A stretch of 6,887 bases of DNA from Anaerolineae bacterium (GTDB taxonomy: Bacteria > Chloroflexota > Anaerolineae > JAFGEY01): contig JAFGEY010000144.1 of assembly GCA_016931365.1 (NCBI GenBank), positions 1 through 6,887 on the forward strand, written 5' to 3'. The notes below the pieces were generated by a model, which made no database searches, had not been told where the DNA came from, and saw only the letters and a program-made list of their open reading frames with translations. Numbering within the stretch: position 1 is the first letter of the stretch; each line of letters opens with the position of its first letter. A program made the position numbers and the translations under genes. Shown piece by piece: positions 1-6,375 of the stretch.

Positions 1-112
1 ATGGTCGCCTGTTGCGTTTCTATCTGGCACAGGCTCCTTGATTCCAGTTATATCATTTTTAAAGGACCGTTTCAGACTGATGCTAGGGCAAAATTAGAAC
101 GCACGAGGAAAC

Positions 113-1336
113 ATGGATCTTTTAGAGAGCTTTTTGACCGCACTGGACAGCCTGATGACCAACAAAATGCGCGCCGTGCTGACCACACTGGGCATCATCA
201 TCGGTGTGGCCGCCGTGATCACCCTGCTATCAATCGGCAACGGGGTCAGCGCGACGATTGAAGGTCAGATTGAGGGCATCGGTTCCAATCTGATCGCAGT
301 GATGACCGACCGCGATAACAGCGACGGCTATCCAGCGCTGAGTATGAGCGATGTTGCAGCGCTCCAAGATCAGTTGTACGCACCATCGGTAGGGCGCGTG
401 GCTGCCGAAGTGCAGGGCACGCAGCAGGTGCTGTACGGCGGGCGTGAAACGCGGGTTACCGTTTCCGGCGTGACAGCCAACTATTTCAGCACCCGCAACC
501 AGGAAATCGACTTTGGAGACTTGTTCACCGAAGAAGACATCAACAACCAGGTTCGGGTTGCTGTTCTTGGCTCTGGCGTCGTCGAAGACCTGTTCACCGA
601 CGGCGAATATCCTATCGATATGTCGATCCGCATTCACGGTGTTCAATACCAAGTGATCGGCGTACTGGTCAGCAAAGGCGGCATGGGTATGGCCAACCAG
701 GACGATCAGGTGTACGTCCCGCTGACCACCGCCCAGGTGCGATTGTATTCCGGCCGCACCCGCAGCGGTGAGCGCAAAGTCGACGTGATCTATGCCGAAG
801 CGGTCAGTAGCGACCTGACCAGCCAAGCCAACCAGGAAATCAAGGACATCCTGCGCCAGCGGCACGGCATTGCTTACCAGGCCGAAGACGATTTCAGCAT
901 CATCAGCCAAACCGATATTCTCGATGCGTTTGGGATGATTATGGCCAGTTTGAACCTTTTTCTGGGGGCGATTGCCGGCATTTCGCTGCTGGTCGGCGGC
1001 ATCGGGATCATGAACATTATGCTGGTCAGTGTCACCGAGCGCACGCGCGAGATTGGCATTCGCAAGGCGGTAGGCGCACAAAAACGGGATATTTTGGTGC
1101 AGTTTTTGATCGAATCGATGTTGCTGAGTCTGATCGGCGGCTTTTTAGGCATCGCGCTCGGGTTTACTGGCTCGACACTGGTTGGCGTCTTTGTCCAAGA
1201 CCTGACCCCGATGGTCAACATCGGCACCGTGCTGATGTCATTCAGCTTTGCCGCCGCCGTGGGGCTGATCTTTGGCATCTATCCCGCCTGGCGCGCCGCC
1301 GGGCTGCGTCCCATCGAAGCGTTGCGCTACGAATAA
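113..1336 (+). CDS. MacB/FtsX-type ABC transporter permease
   Basis: A 407-residue inner-membrane permease of the MacB_PCD plus FtsX domain type. The family couples a cytoplasmic ATPase to mechanical movement of a large extracytoplasmic domain, and serves in peptide or drug efflux, lipoprotein release or envelope stress. The layout is typical: one helix at about 20-43 (with LTTLGIIIGVAAVITLLSIG), an extracytoplasmic domain at about 45-275, then three helices near 276-303, 330-352 and 372-393. The family signature ERTREIGIRKAVGA lies at about 309-322 between helices 2 and 3, and the C-terminus RPIEALRYE is classic for the family. Length is normal for a permease without a fused ATPase. The ATG at 113 has GAGG about 4 nt upstream, and the N-terminus fits the family. 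The ATPase gene is not visible and may lie before position 1. The stop overlaps the next start. The substrate is unknown. Family call is very secure. Confidence 0.95.
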   Translation: MDLLESFLTALDSLMTNKMRAVLTTLGIIIGVAAVITLLSIGNGVSATIEGQIEGIGSNLIAVMTDRDNSDGYPALSMSDVAALQDQLYAPSVGRVAAEVQGTQQVLYGGRETRVTVSGVTANYFSTRNQEIDFGDLFTEEDINNQVRVAVLGSGVVEDLFTDGEYPIDMSIRIHGVQYQVIGVLVSKGGMGMANQDDQVYVPLTTAQVRLYSGRTRSGERKVDVIYAEAVSSDLTSQANQEIKDILRQRHGIAYQAEDDFSIISQTDILDAFGMIMASLNLFLGAIAGISLLVGGIGIMNIMLVSVTERTREIGIRKAVGAQKRDILVQFLIESMLLSLIGGFLGIALGFTGSTLVGVFVQDLTPMVNIGTVLMSFSFAAAVGLIFGIYPAWRAAGLRPIEALRYE

Positions 1337-1569
1337 TGAGGTATACCCAGCCGCCCACCGATTTGCGCCACCAGCGCAAACAGTATGAGCGCCGGTTATT
1401 GGCACTGACCCTGTTCGTGCTTGTTGTGGTCGGCGGGGCATTGATCGGCCTGTTTTTCGGCCTGGAGGCTTTGCTGGCTGCCGTGCCTTGTTTGTTGGTC
1501 GGCGCGGCAGCCATCGCCGGACTGTGGTTGCTGATGAATATCATCGAGCGCTGGCTTGAAAACCGATGA
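1336..1569 (+). CDS. Small two-helix membrane protein of unknown function
   Basis: I do not recognise this 77-residue protein. It has a charged, basic N-terminal tail (about 1-20, rich in R, Q and K), two hydrophobic segments at about 21-43 and 47-69, and a short charged end (IIERWLENR). The positive-inside rule puts both ends in the cytoplasm, making a helical hairpin. Its ATG overlaps the permease stop codon as TAATG and no clear Shine-Dalgarno sequence precedes it, so translation probably depends on re-initiation after the permease. That coupling makes it a candidate accessory subunit of the ABC system, but this is inference only. The coding call rests on the overlap, an uninterrupted frame and a sensible membrane topology. 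Confidence 0.8.
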   Translation: MRYTQPPTDLRHQRKQYERRLLALTLFVLVVVGGALIGLFFGLEALLAAVPCLLVGAAAIAGLWLLMNIIERWLENR

Positions 1570-1603
1570 GCTATTTGAGTAGAAATTTTCGAGGAATTGT
1601 GCT

Positions 1604-1903
1604 ATGATACAACTAATTGTCACCGCCAACGACGAACTGTACGAACAATTGGCCCAAACGGGCGATGGACAGCAATCATTGCGCGCAACCAACGTGCTTG
1701 ATGGCTTTAAGCTAACCACGTTCAATAGCTTTGACCGGGTGATCGTTGATATGAAACTGCACGCTGCCGATACGCTGATCGAGACGATGCACGCTCGTCC
1801 GGAAACGTCGCACATTCCGCTATATGGCGTCAAATCAGAGGGTGCGATCCCGCTCGAGTTGCGGCGTTTGTGCACCGATATTTTGGAGGCAGGCTCTCTG
1901 TGA
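1604..1903 (+). CDS. Small receiver-like (pseudo-REC) protein, function unknown
   Basis: A 99-residue soluble protein. Its middle resembles part of a response-regulator receiver domain: a strand FDRVIVDM ending in Asp49 where the phosphoacceptor would be, a helix at about 54-65, then RPETSHIPLYGVK, which resembles the usual strand-4 region ('p.t..iPvi.lt'). The N-terminal strand (IQLIVTAND) lacks the acidic pair that binds magnesium, and at 99 residues it is shorter than a normal receiver of about 120, apparently lacking the last strand and helix. Asp49 may therefore not be phosphorylated. GAGGA lies 8 nt before the ATG at 1604. The stop overlaps the GTG start of the histidine kinase (GTGA), which suggests a role in that signalling system, perhaps as a binding or tuning protein. 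The receiver link is made by eye and is uncertain; the gene itself is well supported. Confidence 0.8.
   Translation: MIQLIVTANDELYEQLAQTGDGQQSLRATNVLDGFKLTTFNSFDRVIVDMKLHAADTLIETMHARPETSHIPLYGVKSEGAIPLELRRLCTDILEAGSL
1885..1889 (+). promoter_or_regulatory. Ribosome binding site that sets the kinase start
   Basis: GGAGG lies 10 nt before the GTG at 1900, inside the end of the preceding gene. It favours GTG 1900 over the in-frame GTG at 1870, which would lengthen the protein by ten residues inside the preceding gene and place this site within the coding region. Confidence 0.6.
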
Positions 1904-3177
1904 CCAATGTCATTCGAAACACGACCCGCGTGCTGCGCGGGTTGTTTCTTTTTCGGCTGTTTACACTCATCTTTGGCGGGATGATGCTCGCCATCCGCTT
2001 ATCGACCATCGGCCCGGCCCCGGTGACCGATATGCACCCGACGTGGGGCCTGACGATGCTGCCTAGCCTGCTGGCGATGGTCTATGTGCTGCTTCCCGGC
2101 CTGCAAAAAAAGTTGGGGAAATGGTACCTGCCCATTGCCCTGGCACTGACCATTCTGGGTTTTGCCGTCGAGTCGAGCGTCGAGTACCTGTTTCCCGGTA
2201 TCGCCGTACGCATTACCCTGTCGTCGGGCCGCGAATTCAACATCGCCTGGGCGCCGACAGAGATGATCCTGCTGCTGCTGCTTCCTTGTATGCTTGGCGG
2301 GGCGGCCTATGGCACACGCGGGGCGCTGAGAACCGCCCATTTTGCCACCCTGCTGCACCTGCTCACCGGCATTGCTGTATGGACGTGGGGCACGTCGCCG
2401 CGCGGATTCTTGGTCTTGCTGCCATTGCGTGTGGCCGTGTTATACGTCTTTCCGTTGATTGCCGGCTACCTGTCCGACACTTGGCGCAAGGAGCACGAAG
2501 CACTTGGGGCGGCCAACCGGCATCTGCGCGGCTATGCAACCACCGTCGAGCACCTGGCCACCTCGCGCGAGCGGGTGCGCCTGGCACGAGCCATGCACGA
2601 CACGCTGGCCCACACGTTGGCTTCGTTGGTGGTGCAATTTGAGGCCGTCGACACCTTGCAGGAAACTGATCCGCAGGCCGCACGGGTGCAGATCGAAAAA
2701 ATCAAAGCGCAGACCCGCCTCGGCCTCGACGAAGCCCGCCGTGCGATCCAGGACTTGCGCGCCGCACCGGTCGAGGACCTGGGCCTGGTCGAGGCGATAC
2801 GCCAACTGGCGCGGCAGTTCGAGCAACAAAACGGCGTTCCCGTTACCTGCCAGGTTCAAGGCGCGCCGTTCCCACTGCTGCCTGTCCAGTCCAATGCGCT
2901 GTATCGCATCGCCGAGGAAGCGCTGACCAACGTCGAGCGCCACGCCGAGGCCGGCACCTTGACCATAAGCCTCGACTACGACACCGGCATCACGCTGACC
3001 GTCCAGGACGATGGACAGGGCTTCGATCCCGATGCCATTCCCGACGACCGCTACGGATTGCTCGGCATCTGCGAGCGCGCCGAACTGATCGACGCGACGG
3101 TCAGATTGGAGACTGCCCCCCAACAGGGCACCAGACTGGTCGTGCAGATCGCCAAACCCTGGGAGCCGGAACGATGA
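1900..3177 (+). CDS. Membrane sensor histidine kinase, NarX/DesK-like (HisKA_3)
   Basis: A 425-residue sensor kinase that should autophosphorylate on His233 and pass the phosphate to the regulator encoded next. The N-terminal third has about six membrane segments (near 14-33, 50-68, 76-95, 121-138, 145-163 and 170-190). Basic loops at KKLGK and GTRGALR fall on the cytoplasmic side, so no large extracellular sensor domain is present. A charged linker (about 194-225) leads to the HisKA_3 dimerisation motif RLARAMHDTLAH containing His233. The HATPase_c domain has an N-box with Asn344 (EEALTNVERH), a G1 box DDGQGF at about 370-375 and a G2 segment GLLGICER at about 386-393. All key residues are present, so it should be active. 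GTG 1900 is chosen because it overlaps the previous stop and has GGAGG upstream. The 3' end overlaps the regulator start (ATGA). The signal sensed is unknown; an envelope signal is plausible given the ABC permease in the same block. Confidence 0.95.
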   Translation: MTNVIRNTTRVLRGLFLFRLFTLIFGGMMLAIRLSTIGPAPVTDMHPTWGLTMLPSLLAMVYVLLPGLQKKLGKWYLPIALALTILGFAVESSVEYLFPGIAVRITLSSGREFNIAWAPTEMILLLLLPCMLGGAAYGTRGALRTAHFATLLHLLTGIAVWTWGTSPRGFLVLLPLRVAVLYVFPLIAGYLSDTWRKEHEALGAANRHLRGYATTVEHLATSRERVRLARAMHDTLAHTLASLVVQFEAVDTLQETDPQAARVQIEKIKAQTRLGLDEARRAIQDLRAAPVEDLGLVEAIRQLARQFEQQNGVPVTCQVQGAPFPLLPVQSNALYRIAEEALTNVERHAEAGTLTISLDYDTGITLTVQDDGQGFDPDAIPDDRYGLLGICERAELIDATVRLETAPQQGTRLVVQIAKPWEPER

Positions 3178-3890
3178 CTGCCAAAATCCAGGTGCTTCTC
3201 GCCGACGATCAGCCTTTGATCCGTGAGGGACTGGCGATCATCCTCGACGCGCAGGCCGACATTGCGGTAGCCGGCCAGGCCGTCGACGGGCGCGAGGCTG
3301 TTGCGCTCGCGCAAAAACTCAGGCCCGACGTAATCCTGATGGACATCAAAATGCCGCGCGTCGACGGGATCAAGGCCACGCGCGAGATCAAGACATTGCT
3401 GCCCCATACGCCGATCATCATCCTCACCACCTATGGCGACGACGAGCTGGTTTTCGAGGGCATTCGCGCGGGCGCTTCTGGCTACCTGCTCAAAGATATC
3501 ACTCGCGCGCAGTTAGTAGAAGCGGTACGCGGCGCAACACGCGGCGAAGTACAGATCGACAAGGCAGTCGCCGCCCAGGTGCTGAGCGAATTTCAGCGCA
3601 TGTCCGACGTCATTCAACGGCGAATTCAGCCACCCGATCAAACTGCGCCGCTGCAAGACCAGCCGCAACCAGAGGACCTGCCATTGGTGGAAGAATTGAC
3701 TCCGCGCGAGGAGACGATCCTTAAACTGCTCACCGAGGGGTTGACCAACGCCGGCATTGCCGATCGGCTGCACTTGAGCGAAGGGACAGTCAAGAATTAC
3801 GTCAGCGAAATTCTGGGCAAACTTCAGGCCAACGATCGCACGCACGCCGTCGTCCTGGCTATCCGGCGCGGACTGTTGGATGTTTCATAG
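3174..3890 (+). CDS. NarL/LuxR-family response regulator
   Basis: A 238-residue DNA-binding regulator and cognate partner of the upstream kinase. The receiver domain (about 4-121) has the acidic pair Asp11/Asp12, phosphoacceptor Asp57 in LMDIKMPRVDG, Thr85 in ILTTYGDD and Lys107 in GYLLKDI, so it should be phosphorylated normally. The LuxR-type helix-turn-helix runs from about 175 to 235 (LTPREETILKLLTEG, then LSEGTVKNYVSEILGKL). The linker between the domains (about 122-174) is longer than usual and rich in Pro, Gln and acidic residues. GGAG lies 8 nt before the ATG, and the start overlaps the kinase stop as ATGA, so the pair is translationally coupled. It probably regulates its own block, including the permease, but no operator can be identified in the window. 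Confidence 0.96.
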   Translation: MTAKIQVLLADDQPLIREGLAIILDAQADIAVAGQAVDGREAVALAQKLRPDVILMDIKMPRVDGIKATREIKTLLPHTPIIILTTYGDDELVFEGIRAGASGYLLKDITRAQLVEAVRGATRGEVQIDKAVAAQVLSEFQRMSDVIQRRIQPPDQTAPLQDQPQPEDLPLVEELTPREETILKLLTEGLTNAGIADRLHLSEGTVKNYVSEILGKLQANDRTHAVVLAIRRGLLDVS

Positions 3891-3892
3891 AC

Positions 3893-3927
3893 AAAAAACC
3901 GGCCACTCGCTCGAGCGGGAACCGGTT
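3893..3927 (-). terminator. Intrinsic terminator between convergent gene blocks
   Basis: Read on the minus strand, this is a hairpin followed by six T residues (positions 3898-3893). The outer stem pairs AACCGG (3897-3902) with CCGGTT (3922-3927). After a 3x2 internal loop, an inner stem pairs CTCGC (3906-3910) with GCGGG (3915-3919) around a TCGA loop, with one G-T wobble. It would end leftward transcription from the GlsB-like gene 18 nt after its stop. On the plus strand the hairpin begins just after the response regulator stop but has no T-run behind it, so termination in that direction would be weaker. Confidence 0.8.
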
Positions 3928-3944
3928 GCATCCTGTTGCGCCGG

Positions 3945-4205
3945 TCAGTTTCTATGGCGCTGCGACCACCAGCCGGTGATCGCGAGAAACACCATCGCAC
4001 CAAGCACGGCCACGCCAAAACTGCGCAAGTTAAAACCGGTCACGCCATAAGAACCGAGCAGGTTCATCAACAGCCCACCGACGACGGCTCCCGCCACGCC
4101 GGCAATGACATTGGCCAGACACCCCATTCGATGCCCACGTCCCACCAGCAGACTCGCGGCCCAACCGGCCAACGCGCCAAAGACAACCCAAGCCAATAAT
4201 CCCAT
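3945..4205 (-). CDS. GlsB/YeaQ/YmgE-family small membrane protein
   Basis: An 86-residue protein of the Transgly_assoc family (GlsB/YeaQ/YmgE), very hydrophobic and glycine-rich. Three helices are visible at about 3-20, 29-51 and 60-79, with a family-typical pattern of Gly-rich helices (LAWVVFGALAGWAASLLVGR, then NVIAGVAGAVVGGLL). Length matches the family. Members are often linked to general or envelope stress, but the molecular role is not established, and the 'transglycosylase-associated' label is historical. The ATG at 4205 is preceded by a strong AAGGAG (4212-4217) with 6 nt spacing. It is 97 nt downstream of the GNAT gene with a perfect inverted repeat between, so it may have its own promoter. 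It ends at a good terminator. Family call is confident. Confidence 0.93.
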   Translation of the reverse strand: MGLLAWVVFGALAGWAASLLVGRGHRMGCLANVIAGVAGAVVGGLLMNLLGSYGVTGFNLRSFGVAVLGAMVFLAITGWWSQRHRN

Positions 4206-4234
4206 CTTGATCTCCTTGTCCGAACCGCATCAAC

Positions 4235-4264
4235 AAAATAGAGTTGGTGCTTTCACAACACCAA
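4235..4264 (-). promoter_or_regulatory. Possible promoter of the GlsB-like gene
   Basis: On the minus strand a TTGGTG (4264-4259) and a TATTTT (4240-4235) are 18 bp apart, weakly matching sigma-70-type -35 and -10 boxes. They would give a short leader of about 23 nt before the strong ribosome site. Both boxes lie in the arms of the inverted repeat at 4237-4271. The match is modest and could be chance. Confidence 0.25.
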
Positions 4265-4271
4265 CTCTATT
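4237..4271 (-). terminator. Perfect 13-bp inverted repeat, probable terminator
   Basis: AATAGAGTTGGTG (4237-4249) is matched exactly by its reverse complement at 4259-4271, with a 9-nt loop. Read on the minus strand the stem is followed by ATTTTGTTG, a short U-tract, and it comes 31 nt after the GNAT stop. This suits a terminator for the upstream operon. The stem is only moderately GC-rich and the U-tract is short, so it could instead be an operator for the GlsB-like gene, whose start is 31 nt further on. Confidence 0.55.
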
Positions 4272-4302
4272 ACGCAGAAAGGGGACGATTTGTCACACAC
4301 GA

Positions 4303-4851
4303 TTAGCTTGAGCGTTCAGCGCGAAACTCGTTCTCCAAGATGCTCATCATCACAAAATCGTGAAAAGCGTGGTCGTAAAAATAGCCGTCGCGTTGGATGC
4401 CCTCCCGCCTAAAACCGACCTTTTCATAAAAGAGCAGCGCACGTTCGTTGAACCCTACTACACCAATCGACACACGATGGAAACCAAGATAGCCAAAAGC
4501 ATAATCAAGCAGCAAGTCGATCGCTTCCGTGCCATATCCCTGCCCCCAGGTGTCCTTTTCGCCCAGGACGATGCTCAAATCAGTCGTCCGCCAGGGATGA
4601 AACATGCGCAGCAACCCCGCCTCGCCGATGATACGATCACTCTCCCTGAGCACGACGGTAAACCACGCCCGATCCCGATCGCTGTTAATGCGCTCCCAAA
4701 ACGCATCGGCCTCAACGGACGTCATCGGCAGCACCTCGCCGGTCACGCGGCGAATCTCGGGATCGTTGGCCCAGCGACGGATGTATGCCAGATCACCACG
4801 CTCCGGTGAGCGCAAATACACACGTTCCCCTACCAGAAATGGATTATCCAT
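4303..4851 (-). CDS. GNAT N-acetyltransferase, RimJ/RimL-type
   Basis: A 182-residue acetyl-CoA-dependent N-acetyltransferase of the Acetyltransf_3 (RimJ/RimL-like) group. The sequence opens with the usual VGERVYLRSPERGD strand. The acetyl-CoA pyrophosphate-binding motif is WGQGYGTEAIDLL (Q-x-x-G-x-G/A type), in the middle of the protein. The later motif NERALLFYEKVGFRREG is classic for the family, and a C-terminal strand DFVMMSIL follows. Members acetylate protein N-termini, antibiotics, polyamines or small metabolites; the substrate here cannot be read from sequence. ATG 4851 overlaps the Nudix stop by 8 nt and has GGAG 10 nt upstream. ATG 4857 (two residues longer) is an alternative with 4 nt spacing. 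It is co-directional and overlapping with the Nudix gene, so probably co-transcribed. Confidence 0.92.
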   Translation of the reverse strand: MDNPFLVGERVYLRSPERGDLAYIRRWANDPEIRRVTGEVLPMTSVEADAFWERINSDRDRAWFTVVLRESDRIIGEAGLLRMFHPWRTTDLSIVLGEKDTWGQGYGTEAIDLLLDYAFGYLGFHRVSIGVVGFNERALLFYEKVGFRREGIQRDGYFYDHAFHDFVMMSILENEFRAERSS

Positions 4852-5398
4852 CTGCATCCAGCTCCAAATGGTGCAGGGCCAGCGACACAATCGCCAGCCA
4901 GGGCAGCAGCTTGAACTCGCCGGCCAGCAACGCCGCTTCGACCTCGGCGCGGGTCAGCAGCAGCAGTTCCTGCTCTTCCAGGTCGTCGGCGTCGATCTCG
5001 GTTACGGGCCGCGCGCCTCGGGCCAGGAAAAAGTGCGCCTTGCCGCAGCCGCGGTTGCCATCCACCGGGTAGCAGCCTAATGGAATCCACTCGTCGGCGT
5101 GGTAGCCGGTTTCCTCGCGCAGTTCGCGCCGCGCGGCGACCAGGGGATCTTCGCCAGGGTCGATATAGCCGCCCACCACCGACAATGACGTGCCCTCGAC
5201 CGAGTACTTGGTCTGGCGAAAGCACACAAGCTCGTTTTGCGGGGTGACGGCCACGACATTGATGTAATCGGGCGAAATGACCCACGGCCAGCCTTCGATC
5301 TGGCGGCCGTCGGGCAGGCCGACGGTGTGCTCTTCGACGATCAGAAACCGCCCTCGATCCAATAGTGTGCGCTTGGATAGCGTTTTCCAGGGCTGCAT
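4844..5398 (-). CDS. Nudix hydrolase, ADP-ribose pyrophosphatase-like
   Basis: A 184-residue Nudix hydrolase, an enzyme class that cleaves nucleoside diphosphates linked to another group. The Nudix box at about 77-99 is perfect: Gly77, Glu83, Arg91-Glu92, Glu95-Glu96 and Gly98 (REL-REETGY), giving the metal-binding helix. The overall form resembles the ADP-ribose or nucleotide-sugar group: an N-terminal strand region (RFLIVEEHTVGLPDGR), a strand INVVAVTPQNELVCFRQTKY, and a segment after the box (GNRGCGKAHFFLARGA). The exact substrate is not determinable. GAGGA lies 7 nt before the ATG, within the end of the oxidoreductase gene; the gap to that gene is 3 nt, and the 3' end overlaps the GNAT gene. 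This is a tight operon arrangement. Confidence 0.94.
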   Translation of the reverse strand: MQPWKTLSKRTLLDRGRFLIVEEHTVGLPDGRQIEGWPWVISPDYINVVAVTPQNELVCFRQTKYSVEGTSLSVVGGYIDPGEDPLVAARRELREETGYHADEWIPLGCYPVDGNRGCGKAHFFLARGARPVTEIDADDLEEQELLLLTRAEVEAALLAGEFKLLPWLAIVSLALHHLELDADG

Positions 5399-5401
5399 GG
5401 G

Positions 5402-6361
5402 CTATTCCTCTGCAAACTGGGCCGCAATTTGGTGACACAACTCGACCGATTGGAGCGTCTGCGCCGGGGTGGGATGGGGCGGCTTGCCATCGCGGATCGC
5501 CTCGACAAACGCTGCCGTTTCGGCATAAGTGCCGTTGCGTACAAAGGGCGGCTGCCCTTGCGCCGGGTCGATGGACAGGGCAAGCTGTCCATCTTGCCAG
5601 CAGCGGGCGCGTCCCCGGTCCTGCTCGCCCACCTGCACCGCGATGCGCCAATGAGCGCCGAACGCCTCATACGACTCGGCGACTGACCCGGCGGCAGGCA
5701 GCACTTCCAGCACGCCCAACGCGCCGCCGGCGAAATACAAGCGCACCACGTACCAGCGCGTCCCGTCGACGACGTGACTTTCAGCCTCAAACCGGAGCAC
5801 GTCGCCGGCCAAGCTATGGTGTGCCATAGCCCGCATCGCGTCGAGAGAATGGATGGCCGTACCGAGGATGAATTCAGGCTCGCGCCGGTTGTGGCGGACG
5901 ATAGAGCCGCGCAAATAAGTGATGGGACGGTCGCCTTTCCAATCCAGCCCGGCGCGCAGAGCGGGATCAAAGCGGCGGTTCATGCTGACCATCGTTGGTG
6001 TGCCCGTCTTTTCGACCAGTTCGACCAACGCCCGCGCTTCTTCTATCGTCGCGCCGGGCGGCTTTTCCATCAACAGCGGCACGCCGGCACGGATGATCGT
6101 CGACGCGACCTGCGCGGTCGCCGGGATCGGCGTAATGGCGATACAGCCGTCGGGCTGCTCGGCGCGCAGCATCTCATCCGGCCCGGTGTAAACGCGCGCA
6201 AACCCATATTGAACGGCCACCGCTTCGGCGTGATGGCGGCGCAAATCACACAAGGCGGCCAATTCAATCTCACCGGGGTGTTCGGCGACATATCGCTTCA
6301 AGGCCGGCAAATGATTGTGCTGGCTGTGGTCGCCGGCACCCAAAACAACAAGTTTGAACAT
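5402..6361 (-). CDS. Gfo/Idh/MocA-family NAD(P)-dependent oxidoreductase
   Basis: A 319-residue dehydrogenase of the Gfo/Idh/MocA family, which oxidises or reduces sugars, inositols and related compounds with NAD(P). The Rossmann fold starts at residue 4 with LVVLGAGDHSQHNHLPAL (Gly8, Gly10). The EKP motif is at 99-101 (MEKPPG), followed by MSMNRRFDP, typical of the hinge region. His171 and Asp174 in IHSLDAM match the usual catalytic His and Asp positions. Length is slightly short of the family's usual 330-380. ATG 6361 is chosen because AGAGG (6369-6373) lies 7 nt upstream; an ATG at 6379 overlaps the previous stop as ATGA but has no ribosome site and would add six residues before the Rossmann strand. 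The substrate is unknown. A 3-nt gap to the Nudix gene indicates an operon. Confidence 0.93.
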   Translation of the reverse strand: MFKLVVLGAGDHSQHNHLPALKRYVAEHPGEIELAALCDLRRHHAEAVAVQYGFARVYTGPDEMLRAEQPDGCIAITPIPATAQVASTIIRAGVPLLMEKPPGATIEEARALVELVEKTGTPTMVSMNRRFDPALRAGLDWKGDRPITYLRGSIVRHNRREPEFILGTAIHSLDAMRAMAHHSLAGDVLRFEAESHVVDGTRWYVVRLYFAGGALGVLEVLPAAGSVAESYEAFGAHWRIAVQVGEQDRGRARCWQDGQLALSIDPAQGQPPFVRNGTYAETAAFVEAIRDGKPPHPTPAQTLQSVELCHQIAAQFAEE

Positions 6362-6368
6362 CGATCTG

Positions 6369-6373
6369 CCTCT
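6369..6373 (-). promoter_or_regulatory. Ribosome binding site that sets the oxidoreductase start
   Basis: AGAGG on the minus strand, 7 nt before ATG 6361. It supports this start over the ATG at 6379, which lacks any such site. Confidence 0.6.
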
Positions 6374-6375
6374 TG

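Noticed and set aside
1..112. Possible tail of an upstream gene: one frame reads GRLLRFYLAQAP to a TGA at 39-41, reminiscent of the end of an ABC ATPase; another frame runs to a TAG at 95-97.
   Set aside because: The visible pieces are too short to identify and the stretch is AT-richer than the genes, so it is probably mostly leader sequence before the permease.
1..261. An open frame of 86 codons starting at position 1.
   Set aside because: It runs out of frame into the well-supported permease gene and its residue make-up (many Arg, His, Gln) is typical of an off-frame reading.
230..1081. Long open frame of 283 codons on the minus strand inside the permease gene.
   Set aside because: It lies wholly opposite a gene with clear family signatures, and its composition is that of an antisense shadow with no recognisable domain.
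1600..1608. TGCTATGAT resembles an extended -10 promoter box just at the start of the receiver-like gene.
   Set aside because: It overlaps the start codon itself and has no -35 box at a suitable distance, so a chance match is more likely.
2440..3123. Open frame of 227 codons on the minus strand opposite the histidine kinase.
   Set aside because: The plus-strand kinase contains all catalytic boxes; the antisense frame shows no domain and is explained by codon bias.
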